A stretch of DNA of 64,000 nt from positions 744,001 to 808,000 of the forward strand of contig JAYMNP010000001.1 in NCBI GenBank assembly GCA_036941025.1, given 5' to 3'. This document shows, one piece after another, positions 8,877 through 16,883 of this stretch. Position numbers and translations under genes: made by a program. Below the pieces are notes generated by a model. It saw nothing but the letters and a program-made list of their open reading frames with translations, had not been told where the DNA came from and made no database searches. How positions within the stretch are numbered: position 1 is the stretch's first letter; every line of letters starts with the position of its first letter. Source of the DNA: Lachnospiraceae bacterium JLR.KK002 (GTDB taxonomy: Bacteria; Bacillota; Clostridia; Lachnospirales; Lachnospiraceae).

Positions 8877-9774
8877 TCGAATGATAGGAATTCTGTCCAT
8901 ACTGCTGCAGCAGGAAAAAGTGACGGCTCCCTTCCTTGCAGAAACCTTCGAGGTGTCCCGCCGCACCATCAACCGGGATATTGAAGCCCTCTGCATGGCA
9001 GGTATTCCGCTGGTGACAGAGCCGGGGCAGAATGGCGGCGTGTCGATTATGGAAGGATATAAAATAGACCGGACATTGCTCAGCAGGTCGGATATGCAGG
9101 CAATTCTGGCAGGTCTGCGCAGCCTGGACAGTGTGAGCGGCACCAGCCGTTATACGCAGCTGATGGAGAAGCTGTCAGCGGGAGCTTCCAGCCTGCTGAC
9201 CGGAGATAATCATATATTGATAGACCTTTCGTCCTGGTACAGAGATACTCTGCCGCCTAAAATTGAGCTGCTGCACGACGCCATTCTTTCGGGGCGGAAA
9301 GTTTCTTTTTCTTATTTTGCTCCGAAGGGGGAATCACGAAGGAGCGTTGAGCCTTATCACCTGATTTTCCAGTGGGCCGGCTGGTATCTGTGGGGCTGGT
9401 GTGAGGACAGAGCGGATTTCCGGCTGTTTAAGCTGGGGAGAATGACGGAACTGAAAGCGGGGCTTCCCTTTGAAAAACGTCAGGTTCCCCTTCCGGATTT
9501 ATCTCCGGAGCGGATATTTCCTGCCGGTTATCAGGTAAAGGCGAGAATTTCCCCTTCTTATAAATGGAGGCTTGTGGAGGAGTACGGGCCTGAAAGTTTT
9601 GCGGAGCAGCCGGACGGATTCCTTTTGTTTTCCTTTGGGTTTATGGATAAAACCAGTATTGTACAGTGGATTATTTCGTTTGGAGACGGAGCGGAGCTTC
9701 TGGAGCCGGAGGAGTTCCGGCAGGATGTGCTGGAATTTGCAGAAGGAATCCGGAAAAAATATCTGGAATCATGA
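8866..9774 (+). CDS. WYL-domain transcriptional regulator (YafY/PafC type)
   Basis: 302 residues from the ATG of MKLDRMIGILSILLQQ, the usual family N-terminus. An in-frame ATG at 8839 would add nine residues. A helix-turn-helix (VTAPFLAETFEVSRRTINRDIEAL split over residues 18-42) is followed by a WYL ligand-binding domain from about 137, with VEPYHLIFQWAGWYLWGW, and a C-terminal WCX-like extension. It overlaps ptuB by 11 bases. WYL proteins often sense nucleic acid or small ligands, and several repress defence loci. It also sits directly before two GyrI-like effector-binding genes, a common arrangement, so either neighbour could be its target. Confidence 0.9.
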   Translation: MKLDRMIGILSILLQQEKVTAPFLAETFEVSRRTINRDIEALCMAGIPLVTEPGQNGGVSIMEGYKIDRTLLSRSDMQAILAGLRSLDSVSGTSRYTQLMEKLSAGASSLLTGDNHILIDLSSWYRDTLPPKIELLHDAILSGRKVSFSYFAPKGESRRSVEPYHLIFQWAGWYLWGWCEDRADFRLFKLGRMTELKAGLPFEKRQVPLPDLSPERIFPAGYQVKARISPSYKWRLVEEYGPESFAEQPDGFLLFSFGFMDKTSIVQWIISFGDGAELLEPEEFRQDVLEFAEGIRKKYLES

Positions 9775-9788
9775 CATACAGATGTCAT
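9771..9788. promoter_or_regulatory. Palindrome, possible operator
   Basis: ATGACAT (9771-9777), a 4-base centre and ATGTCAT (9782-9788) form a perfect dyad overlapping the WYL stop codon, 50 bases before the next gene. It could be the site read by the WYL protein; there is no direct evidence. Confidence 0.4.
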
Positions 9789-9838
9789 GGTTGCTCTGAT
9801 AAAATAAGAGTATTCAAAAGAAAGGATGGTCTTATTTT

Positions 9839-10561
9839 ATGAATTATGAAATTGTAACACTGGAAGAAAAAACGGTAGCAGGTATCTCAGCCAGGACAAA
9901 TAATGGTTCTCCTGATATGGGAGCTGTGATTGGAGGGCTCTGGAACCGCTTTTATAGTGAGGGGATTTATGAGGGAATTCCCGAAAAGGCAAATCAGAAG
10001 GCTCTTGGAATTTATACGGATTATGCCGGAGACGAGACAGGAGATTATACCGTTATGGTTGCCTGCGAGACAAAAGGCGAACCCCAGGGAAAACCGTATG
10101 AAGTCCGCCGGATTCCGGCGGGGCGGTATGCAAAATTTGTGATTCACGGAGATATGGTACAGGCGGTGGCGGCAGCCTGGCAGGAAATCTGGCAGATGAA
10201 TCTGCCCCGAACCTTTCAGTCTGATTTTGAAGAATACCAGGACGACCATATGGAAGATGCGGAAATTCATATCTATGTAGGACTGGCGGAGGATGGGAAA
10301 GAAAATATCGAATCCCGCTGCGGTCTTCTGTGCAGCGCCTGCGCTTACCGGGAGCAGATGAACTGCGCAGGCTGCGTACATATTGCAAAGCCCTTCTGGG
10401 GCGAAAGCTGTCCGGTGAAATCCTGCTGTGAGGGACAAAAACTGGAACATTGCGGACAGTGTGAAAAGTTTCCATGTGAACTGCTGAATCAGTTTGCATA
10501 CGATGAACAGCAGGGGGATAACGGAAAGCGCATTGAGCAGTGCCGCTGCTGGAAGGAGTAA
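9839..10561 (+). CDS. GyrI-like effector-binding domain fused to a Cys-rich DUF3795 domain
   Basis: 240 residues. Residues 1-155 match the AraC/BmrR/GyrI small-molecule-binding fold (YEIVTLEEKTVAGISART at the start, YEVRRIPAGRYAKFVIHG in the middle). From about 160 a cysteine-rich tail begins (CGLLCSACAYREQMNCAGC, then CEKFPC) that matches DUF3795 metal-binding proteins. The stand-alone fold lacks a DNA-binding domain, so it may sequester or modify a drug-like ligand. It lies directly downstream of the WYL regulator and two bases before another GyrI-like gene. Confidence 0.82.
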   Translation: MNYEIVTLEEKTVAGISARTNNGSPDMGAVIGGLWNRFYSEGIYEGIPEKANQKALGIYTDYAGDETGDYTVMVACETKGEPQGKPYEVRRIPAGRYAKFVIHGDMVQAVAAAWQEIWQMNLPRTFQSDFEEYQDDHMEDAEIHIYVGLAEDGKENIESRCGLLCSACAYREQMNCAGCVHIAKPFWGESCPVKSCCEGQKLEHCGQCEKFPCELLNQFAYDEQQGDNGKRIEQCRCWKE

Positions 10562-10563
10562 GC

Positions 10564-11193
10564 ATGGCTTTTGACTATAAAAAAGAATATAAGGAATTTT
10601 ATCTGCCCAAAAACAAACCGGAGCTGATTACAGTGCCTTCCATGAATTTTATAGCAGTCCGGGGTGAGGGCGACCCAAATGAGGAGGGCGGCGCTTATAA
10701 GCAGTCCATCGGCCTGCTTTACGGAGTTGCCTTTACCATCAAAATGAGCAAAAAGGGAAAACATCAGATGGAAGGGTACTTTGATTATGTGGTTCCTCCG
10801 CTGGAAGGCCTCTGGTGGCAGGAGGGGATAGAAGGCGTTGATTATTCCCACAAAGAGAATTTCCGGTGGATATCCATGATTCGTCTGCCGGAATTTGTGA
10901 CAAAAGAAGAATTTGACTGGGCTGCGGCAGAAGCTGCAGCAAAGAAAAAGACAGATTTTTCCAAAGTGGAATTTCTGACTTATGAAGAAGGATTATGCGT
11001 ACAGTGTATGCACATCGGCCCATATGACGAGGAACCGGCCACCATTGAGAAGATGGATGCTTTTGCAGAGGCGCAGGGCTGCCTGCCGGATTTTGGAGGG
11101 CCCCGGCGTCATCATGAAATTTATCTCAGCGACGCCAGAAGATGTAAACCGGAAAATCTGAAAACAGTGATTCGCCATCCGGTGAAGAGATAA
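10564..11193 (+). CDS. GyrI-like small-molecule-binding protein
   Basis: 209 residues starting MAFDYKKEYKEFYLP, the typical N-terminus of the GyrI-like domain family. Conserved segments include FIAVRGEGDPNEEGGAY, QMEGYFDYVVPPLEGLWW and CMHIGPYDEEPATI, ending in RRHHEIYLSDARR. The ATG at 10564 has AAGGAG six bases upstream, inside the end of the previous gene, so the pair is translationally linked. Family members bind or hydrolyse cyclopropane-like and other xenobiotics; the ligand here is unknown. Confidence 0.85.
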   Translation: MAFDYKKEYKEFYLPKNKPELITVPSMNFIAVRGEGDPNEEGGAYKQSIGLLYGVAFTIKMSKKGKHQMEGYFDYVVPPLEGLWWQEGIEGVDYSHKENFRWISMIRLPEFVTKEEFDWAAAEAAAKKKTDFSKVEFLTYEEGLCVQCMHIGPYDEEPATIEKMDAFAEAQGCLPDFGGPRRHHEIYLSDARRCKPENLKTVIRHPVKR

Positions 11194-11217
11194 AGCAGAG
11201 TCCGAGTAAGAGATAAA

Positions 11218-11254
11218 ATCCCGGAAATACTGATAAAACAGGCGTTTCCGGGAT
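11218..11254 (+). terminator. Stem-loop after the GyrI-like genes
   Basis: ATCCCGGAAA (11218-11227) pairs perfectly with TTTCCGGGAT (11245-11254). It follows the stop by 24 bases. There is no long T run after it, so it may be a weak terminator or mRNA-end hairpin. Confidence 0.55.
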
Positions 11255-11336
11255 TGCTAATATTACGTTACGTGAGAGGCAGTACGTTTTGCTGATTGGG
11301 TTTTCCATATGAAAGACAGCTTATGGGAGGAAAGAG

Positions 11337-12203
11337 ATGAAATATGTAAAGGCAACTTCTGAAATGGCAAATGAAATTTACAATGTTTTGCATACGGCTA
11401 TTAAGACAGTGTATCCCAGGTATTATCCGAGAGAGGTAGTGGACTTCTTTTGCAACCATCATAGTAAAGAACATATCCTGGAGGGAATAGCGTCCGGGAA
11501 CATGGGAGTGTTAATGTATAACGATGTGATTGCCGGAACGGGCTGTTTTGATGGTAACCATATTACAGGCGTATATGTGCTGCCCTCTTATCAGAAGCAG
11601 GGTTGTGGTTCGTATATTATGAATTGTCTGGAACGGGAAATTTCCAGAATGTATGATACGGCTGTTTTGGACGCCTCGCTTCCCGCAGCGTGCTTATACG
11701 AACATAGAGGTTATAAGACTGTGGGGCATGGGATACTTGAACTGGAAAATGATGTGAAGCTGGTTTATGAAATCATGGAGAAAAGATTAAAATGCGATGT
11801 GATACCCGACGAAGCAGAAATGACAGCTTTAGTTGGAAAAGATCTGTATGATGTATGGAATAAGTTATGTGCGTTAATTGATGAAAAATATGACATGGAT
11901 TGTCTGTGGAATAAAGGCGGTAAAGCATGGAAATATGAATATAAATACCGCCGGGGCGGCAAAACGCTGTGCGCATTATATGCAAAAGAAAACTGTGTGG
12001 GTTTTATGATTATCTTAGGGAAAAACGAACGGTTAAAATTTGAAACGGACAGAGAAAATTACGGGAAGGAAGTTCAGGAAATATATGATAAAGCGCAAAC
12101 TTACCATGATGGAAAATGGATGATGTTTGAGCCGGTGGATACTTCTTTGTTTCATGACTTCATTAAACTGCTGAGAATCAAAAGAAAGCCAAACAGAAAG
12201 TAG
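11337..12203 (+). CDS. GNAT acetyltransferase fused to a DUF3788 domain
   Basis: 288 residues in two parts. Residues 1-145 are a GNAT fold with the acetyl-CoA loop GVYVLPSYQKQGCGSYIMNCL (split over about 81-101) and the beta-5 region YEHRGYKTVGHGI. Residues about 148-280 match DUF3788 (DLYDVWNKLCALIDEKYDMD, then the GKAWKYEYKYRRGGKTLCALY core). DUF3788 is usually a separate small protein, so this is a natural fusion. The ATG follows GGAGGAAAGAG. The substrate is not predictable. A short DNA relic resembling its first 40 codons is at 13227. Confidence 0.8.
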   Translation: MKYVKATSEMANEIYNVLHTAIKTVYPRYYPREVVDFFCNHHSKEHILEGIASGNMGVLMYNDVIAGTGCFDGNHITGVYVLPSYQKQGCGSYIMNCLEREISRMYDTAVLDASLPAACLYEHRGYKTVGHGILELENDVKLVYEIMEKRLKCDVIPDEAEMTALVGKDLYDVWNKLCALIDEKYDMDCLWNKGGKAWKYEYKYRRGGKTLCALYAKENCVGFMIILGKNERLKFETDRENYGKEVQEIYDKAQTYHDGKWMMFEPVDTSLFHDFIKLLRIKRKPNRK

Positions 12204-12216
12204 AGTTACGATTGTT

Positions 12217-12600
12217 TTGAATGGTGCAGAAGATTTGGAGAAAAATTTCAATATAGTACATAGTTCGATGAATTCTGTTATTGGAAGAACTGTAACTGTA
12301 ACGGTTGACAGACCATTGGGAAGTTACCATCCTGAACATAAGGATATGTATTATCCGATAAATTATGGCTATGTAGAAGGTATTATGGCACTGGATGGAG
12401 AAGAACAGGACGCTTATATATTGGGTGTGGATGAAGCTGTGGAAAAGTTTACCGGAACGATTATTGCAATTGTACATAGAAATGATGATGTGGAAGAAAA
12501 ATGGGTTGTTGCACCTGCAGGAATGGCTTTTACGAAAGAAGAAATCAGGGAGCAGATTCATTTTCAGGAACAATATTTTGACAGTGAGATTATGATGTAA
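12217..12600 (+). CDS. Inorganic pyrophosphatase-like protein
   Basis: About 110-127 residues with soluble pyrophosphatase sequence: VTVTVDRPLGSYHPEH, YYPINYGYVEGIMALDGEEQ (split over the metal-site region) and DAYILGVDEAVEKFTG, with acidic metal-binding residues in GEEQDAY. It is shorter than the classical family I enzyme (about 175). The start is uncertain: TTG at 12217 has no clear ribosome site and ATG at 12268 begins MNSVIGRTVTVTVDRPLG, close to the domain edge. It lies 13 bases after the GNAT-DUF3788 gene. Confidence 0.72.
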   Translation: MNGAEDLEKNFNIVHSSMNSVIGRTVTVTVDRPLGSYHPEHKDMYYPINYGYVEGIMALDGEEQDAYILGVDEAVEKFTGTIIAIVHRNDDVEEKWVVAPAGMAFTKEEIREQIHFQEQYFDSEIMM

Positions 12601-12602
12601 AT

Positions 12603-12749
12603 CAGGTTGTAAAGAGCATGGCCGGGTATGCAGGGATTCCTGTAATTAATGCAGGGACTTCTGAAAATCATCCATGTGAAATTATTACGGATTTATATGC
12701 AGTGTCTAAGATTCATAAAGATATCGAGAAGATATTGGAGCGAAAATGA
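12603..12749 (+). pseudogene. Carbamoyltransferase-family fragment
   Basis: The frame reads QVVKSMAGYAGIPVINAGTS, then ENHPCEIITDLYAVSKI and a stop at 12747-12749. The HPCE..DLY block resembles the carbamoyl-phosphate/substrate loop of ornithine/aspartate carbamoyltransferases (HPCQ/HPTQ). Only about 48 codons of a roughly 320-codon gene are present and there is no start codon, so it is a relic. Confidence 0.6.
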
Positions 12750-12782
12750 TATAAAATTTTGACAGGGAGATGTTTGGAATAA

Positions 12783-13226
12783 ATGACAGTCAAAGAAGCA
12801 AACATAAATGATTTGCATGAAATACTGCAGTTATATCTGTATCTGCATGAGGAAAGTATTCCGGAAGATACAGAGCATATACATAGGACATGGGAAAATA
12901 TTATAAATGATGTAAATCACCATCTTATCGTTTGTGAAGTGGATAATAAGATTGTGGCATCCTGCGTATGTGTGATTATTCCAAATCTTACAAGAAATGT
13001 ACGTCCATATGCATTTGTTGAAAATGTGGTAACACACGGCAGTTATCGAAAAAAGGGGTATGCTACGGCTTGTCTGGATTATGCAAAGCAGGTTGCTAAA
13101 GCTAACAATTGTTATAAGATGATGCTGCTTACTGGTTCTAAGGAAGAAGGTACCTTAAACTTCTACCGAAATGCCGGGTATAACAGCTCGGACAAGACAG
13201 CATTTATACAGTGGACTGATATGTAA
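12783..13226 (+). CDS. GNAT family N-acetyltransferase
   Basis: 147 residues with a full GNAT fold. Motif A is VTHGSYRKKGYATACLDYA (about 81-99, the acetyl-CoA pyrophosphate loop) and motif B is NFYRNAGYNSSDKTAF near the end. GGAGATG lies upstream of the ATG. The substrate is unknown. The gene stands alone between relics and is A+T-rich like its left neighbour. Confidence 0.85.
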   Translation: MTVKEANINDLHEILQLYLYLHEESIPEDTEHIHRTWENIINDVNHHLIVCEVDNKIVASCVCVIIPNLTRNVRPYAFVENVVTHGSYRKKGYATACLDYAKQVAKANNCYKMMLLTGSKEEGTLNFYRNAGYNSSDKTAFIQWTDM

Positions 13227-13322
13227 AATACCGTTTATGATGCGGTACAGCATACTGTAAAAACAGTTTATCCGAAATACTACCCAGTTGTCAGAACAAT
13301 GGGAATGGAAAAATTTCTATTG
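13227..13322 (+). pseudogene. Relic of a GNAT acetyltransferase N-terminus
   Basis: Directly after the previous stop the frame reads NTVYDAVQHTVKTVYPKYYP before a stop near 13322. This matches the segment NEIYNVLHTAIKTVYPRYYP of the GNAT-DUF3788 protein at 11337. There is no start codon, and homology ends where the IS-end fragment begins. Confidence 0.55.
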
Positions 13323-13345
13323 TGAAACATAATCTTGCAGGTAGT

Positions 13346-13389
13346 TATCTCAAATCCTTGAGAATGGGCTGTCAACTTTTTTTATACCA
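13346..13389. mobile_element. Solo IS3-family terminal fragment
   Basis: These 44 bases are identical to 24212-24255, the orfA-side end of the IS3 element, including its seven-T run and final TATACCA. Nothing else of the element is present. Directly beyond it the VirD4 reading frame begins, so an IS3 copy once interrupted the conjugation gene and was then mostly lost. Confidence 0.85.
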
Positions 13390-13395
13390 CATCAG

Positions 13396-14196
13396 ATGGA
13401 CAACAAGAAATGCCTTATCTTTATCCGTGGGTTTGATCCGATACTGGATAACAAGTATAATCCGTTCAAGCACCCGGTATTTGCACAGACCGCAGACGGG
13501 GAGGGGAAACCCTATGAGCATGAGCCGGCAGCGGAGGGGGAGAGTGCGGAACCGGGCTTTACCATCCTGAACAAAAAATCCCTTGCCTATTATGAGGGGA
13601 TGAAAGAGAAAGGGGAGCCGGTTTATATTGACGAAATCCCTTATGAGGACTTCATCCTGCTGGGGCAGACAGACATGGAGAAACGGTTTATGGATTTGGA
13701 CGGGCTGGAACAGCAGGAGCGCCTGAATGAAGATATGGAGTCGGGGCTGGAACTGGAATATGCCTTTGATACGGAAGATGGGGCAGACGGAGGCTTTGCG
13801 GCAGGAGGGGCGGAAACGTCAGGAAACCGGACGGCAGGGAACAGTGGGCAGCAGGGAAGTGGCGGGCTGCCGGAGGAATTTGTAATCGGGGATGGTGGTG
13901 GAACCGGAAAGCCGCAGGCAGCAGACGGGACAGGAGGGCAGAAACCGCCTGTGCCGGGAGGAACCGGGCAAACAGAGGCAGTGGCAGATAGCAGAAAAAT
14001 ACCATCCACAGACAGGAGGGGTAAAGCAGAGGATTCCATTTCCTACCGTCTGTTCCACTGGAAATTCAGCGTGGAGCAGAAAGAGGAAGTCAAGCGTGCA
14101 ATGGCGGTCCGTGTGCCGAAAGAAGTCATACTGTCCTATTTTTATCCGGAAACTTCGGTGGTACGGATGATAGAGATACGCAGGCGGTATGAATAA
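13396..14196 (+). pseudogene. VirD4/TraG coupling protein (CD1115 family), C-terminal fragment
   Basis: The frame starts MDNKKCLIFIRGFDPILDN and continues GKPYEHEP, FTILNKKSLAYYEGMKEKG, YEDFILLGQ, the C-terminal end of the conjugative coupling ATPase of Tn1549/CTn-like elements. The Walker motifs and some 500 upstream residues are missing. The 5' edge coincides with an IS3 end. The tail from about residue 120 is low complexity, rich in Gly, Ala and Glu, and ends with a conserved-looking helical segment. It cannot encode a working coupling protein. Confidence 0.78.
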
Positions 14197-14308
14197 AATA
14201 CTTTGTTGTGCTTCCCGGCAAAAATAGTTATAATGAGAAGTAGAAAAAGTAAAGTTCATGTGGGAATGGGTGCTGTCCCATTCCTGCTGGAAATATGAGG
14301 TGGTAATA

Positions 14309-15274
14309 ATGCAGATGGTTGATTTTAACCGTTATGGGCAGAACCAGAGAATGTATGGCGGTACAGCAGGAAGAAAGATGGGTATTGTTTATGAGGGAAA
14401 GAACTATATTTTGAAATTTCCGGGAAATTTGAAAGAGCAGCAGATGAAAAATATACAGCTCAGCTATTCCAACAGCCCCGTCTGTGAATATATTGGTTCA
14501 CAAATATATAGGCTTCTGGGCTTTTCGGTGCATGATACGGTGTTAGGTTTCAGGAATAAAAAGACGGTTGTGGCATGTGGGGATTTTTTGGAGGATGGCG
14601 ACAGGCTGTATGAATTTGACAAGATAAAGGTAACATTCGACCCGCCGTTTTTAGATTCCAAAGGGAATGAAACAAACGGTACCGGACTGGATTTGTATGA
14701 AATACTGATGACAATACAGGAACATCCATTCCTAAAAGGCGTGGATGGCGTGCAGGAACATTTCTGGAATATGTTTGTGGTGGATGCACTGATTGGGAAT
14801 ACGGACCGTAATAACAGTAACTGGGGTGTTATCGTCAGGGAGGATGGTACAAAGGAACTGGCACCCGTTTATGATAATGGGAACTGCCTGAATTCGAAAT
14901 GGGATGATGAAAAAATGCAGGCGGTTTTATCGGATGAAAAGCGTCTGGCGGCAGAGTCTTTCTCAGCGAGAAGATGTATCTTTGAATTGGGCGGAGACAG
15001 GCTGAATCCGTACCATCTGATAGAGAGGATGGAATATGAGGGCTGTAATGAAGCGGTAAGAAATATTACACCGAAAATGGCACGTGCATTGCCGGAGATA
15101 GAAAAAATGGTTTCCGGGATTCCGGTGCTGACTGACATACAAAAGAAATTTTATCTGGCGGTTATGGAAGAACGGTATGAGAAAGTCTTTGAGCCGGCAT
15201 GCCGGAAGATCATGGGGCAGCAGATGGCAGAGGAAAGGCAGACGGAAGTTGGACAGGAAAGAAGGTGCAGGTAA
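14309..15274 (+). CDS. HipA-like Ser/Thr kinase (CtkA/HipA C-terminal type)
   Basis: 322 residues from the ATG of MQMVDFNRYGQNQRMYGGTA, which has GAGGTGG upstream. The kinase core shows GIVYEGKNYILKFPG (ATP-binding Lys), a catalytic loop DALIGNTDRNNSNWGVIV (D..N) and APVYDNGNCL (metal-binding D), all hallmarks of the HipA_C/CtkA fold. The usual partner HipB and the HipA N1 domain are absent. It is followed without a gap by a 71-residue gene, a pair seen in conjugative elements. It may phosphorylate a translation or defence target; the substrate is unknown. Confidence 0.82.
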   Translation: MQMVDFNRYGQNQRMYGGTAGRKMGIVYEGKNYILKFPGNLKEQQMKNIQLSYSNSPVCEYIGSQIYRLLGFSVHDTVLGFRNKKTVVACGDFLEDGDRLYEFDKIKVTFDPPFLDSKGNETNGTGLDLYEILMTIQEHPFLKGVDGVQEHFWNMFVVDALIGNTDRNNSNWGVIVREDGTKELAPVYDNGNCLNSKWDDEKMQAVLSDEKRLAAESFSARRCIFELGGDRLNPYHLIERMEYEGCNEAVRNITPKMARALPEIEKMVSGIPVLTDIQKKFYLAVMEERYEKVFEPACRKIMGQQMAEERQTEVGQERRCR

Positions 15275-15490
15275 ATGTTTATTGACGAAACCATAGAGCT
15301 TCGGGAAGATTTGCCGGAAAGGCTGTGGCGTGACTTTGCGGAACTACGGAAATATTACGATGCGGGCGACTGGTTCAATTTTGATATTTTCTTTGAGGGG
15401 GTTGAGGCAACCGTTAAGGGATATTATCTGGCAGGGAAAATCAGCCGGGCAGACCTGGACTGCATTTTTCGGAAGTATGGGATTTTGTAA
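15275..15490 (+). CDS. Small conserved partner of the HipA-like kinase
   Basis: 71 residues (MFIDETIELREDLPERLWRD at the start, ending ADLDCIFRKYGIL), acidic and helical with no known motif recognised. The ATG follows the kinase stop directly (TAAATG), so translation is coupled. No function is assigned. It could be an antidote or a specificity subunit by position only. Confidence 0.6.
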   Translation: MFIDETIELREDLPERLWRDFAELRKYYDAGDWFNFDIFFEGVEATVKGYYLAGKISRADLDCIFRKYGIL

Positions 15491-15515
15491 TTCAGGACAT
15501 GAGGAGATGATTCAG

Positions 15516-15848
15516 GTGGCTATTACGGTCAATATTTATTACAGTGGCGTGAATGGCAATGCAGTTAAATTTGCGGAAGAAATGGTTTCAAGCGGCATTG
15601 TCAGTGACATCCGTGCAGAAGATGGAAATATAAGATATGAATATTTTTTCCCTATGGATGATAAGGAGACGGTGCTTTTAATCGACAGTTGGAAAGACCA
15701 GCATTCCTTAGATGTCCACCATGCTTCTCCCATGATGGCAAAGATTACGGGACTTCGGGAAAAGTATGGCCTGCATATGAGGGTGGAACGGTATGTATCT
15801 GATGAAAGCGGAGTTCCGGCAGCGGATATGGCATTTATCAGGGAATAA
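15516..15848 (+). CDS. ABM-domain (antibiotic biosynthesis monooxygenase-like) protein
   Basis: About 110 residues forming a dimeric ferredoxin-like barrel: NIYYSGVNGNAVKFAEEMVSSG, NIRYEYFFPMDDKETVLLIDSW and DVHHASPMMAKITGLREKYG. This is the classic ABM profile (quinol monooxygenase YgiN relatives). A GTG start at 15516 is chosen because GAGGAG lies nine bases upstream; the ATG at 15507 abuts the ribosome site. It precedes a flavodoxin-like gene by 26 bases, so the pair may handle quinones or other redox ligands. Confidence 0.8.
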   Translation: MAITVNIYYSGVNGNAVKFAEEMVSSGIVSDIRAEDGNIRYEYFFPMDDKETVLLIDSWKDQHSLDVHHASPMMAKITGLREKYGLHMRVERYVSDESGVPAADMAFIRE

Positions 15849-15874
15849 GGACGAAATAATCCGGAGGTGCAGCA

Positions 15875-16468
15875 GTGAAGAAAATTCTTATAGTGCAGGG
15901 TGGCGGCAGGGCTAATGGGAATACGGCACAGCTTGTCAGCTATTTTGTAAAAGGGGCAGAGGAAGGCGGGCATTCGGTTGAGGTGGTATCACTGGTAAAA
16001 AATGAAGTCAAAGGGTGTCTTGGCTGCAATGCCTGCCGCTATGGGAAACCATGTGTGCAGAAAGACGCATTTAACGGTATTGTTCCCCAAATAAAAGATG
16101 CAGACTGTATCGTTTTTGCCTCACCTTTGTATTTCTGGACGGTATCATCCCGGATAAAGGCCTTCATTGAAAGGTTTTACTGTATCGCAGAGGAAGATTC
16201 CAACCCGCCATTGGGCAGGTATGAAAAATATCCGGTTAAGGACTGTGCGCTGCTTATGACTTCGGCAGATGATTTCTTCTGGACCTTTGAGCAGGCGGTT
16301 TCCTATTACCAGTTTACGATGGTAAATTATATTGGATTCCATGACAGGGGGATGGTGCTTGCCGGGGGATGCGGGGATACGAACGGCAAGCCGCAGATTG
16401 ATAAGACAGCCCACTTGCAGGCGGCGTATGAATTTGTGAATAATCCCCGAAAAAATAAAGGAATATGA
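15875..16468 (+). CDS. Flavodoxin-family NAD(P)H-dependent FMN oxidoreductase
   Basis: 197 residues. The FMN phosphate loop is GGGRANGNTAQLVSYF (about 9-24). The CLGCNACRYGKPC Cys motif (about 46-58) resembles iron-sulfur flavoproteins, and FASPLYFWTVSSRIKAFIERF follows. The GTG start is preceded by GGAGGTG. The last ten residues (VNNPRKNKGI) are unlike the family and lie antisense to a sigma-factor gene, so the natural C-terminus was lost at a recombination junction near 16438. The enzyme core is intact. Confidence 0.82.
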   Translation: MKKILIVQGGGRANGNTAQLVSYFVKGAEEGGHSVEVVSLVKNEVKGCLGCNACRYGKPCVQKDAFNGIVPQIKDADCIVFASPLYFWTVSSRIKAFIERFYCIAEEDSNPPLGRYEKYPVKDCALLMTSADDFFWTFEQAVSYYQFTMVNYIGFHDRGMVLAGGCGDTNGKPQIDKTAHLQAAYEFVNNPRKNKGI

Positions 16469-16763
16469 TTTCCCGGTTTCTCTCCGGCAGGGATAACAGG
16501 GCGGCTGCAAGCTCCCCATTGGTGAGGATAACTGTTTGACCGCATATCGTTATGGGGTATTCTTCATAAGGTGCTTCAAAATATTCGTCTGTTGTACCTA
16601 AAGGGTAAAATTTTTCTTCTGTGAGGTATTCAAGGGATATTTCTTTTTGCCGCCGTCTGCTCCTGTCACGCCATGCGTTGAGTGCTGCATAGCGTATGAC
16701 GGTCTTGCAAAAGCCGTTGAATGTATACATGATGTGTTCCTTGTATGCTTCTGTGCAAGGCAT
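16440..16763 (-). pseudogene. Conjugative-element sigma-70-like factor, 3'-truncated
   Basis: The reverse strand from the ATG at 16761-16763 reads MPCTEAYKEHIMYTFNGFC, WRDRSRRRQKEISLEYLTEE and LPERNREIIFLYFFGDYSQ, the region 2 to early region 4 sequence of the small sigma factors carried by Tn1549/CTn elements. The expected helix-turn-helix after GDYSQ is missing because the sequence switches to the antisense of the flavodoxin gene. Without region 4 it cannot recognise a -35 box. Confidence 0.72.
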
Positions 16764-16883
16764 AGATAATTCCCCCTTTCTCCCACATAGGGCGTTGCAT
16801 GATATATAGATATATTTTTTCTACAAATTAAAAAATGTTTTTAACCTTGCTGATTCCAATAAACCATTTACATTTACAGAAAA

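Noticed and set aside
14309..15490. Classical HipBA toxin-antitoxin system
   Set aside because: No HipB-type DNA-binding antitoxin and no HipA N-terminal domain; the small partner is unlike HipB.
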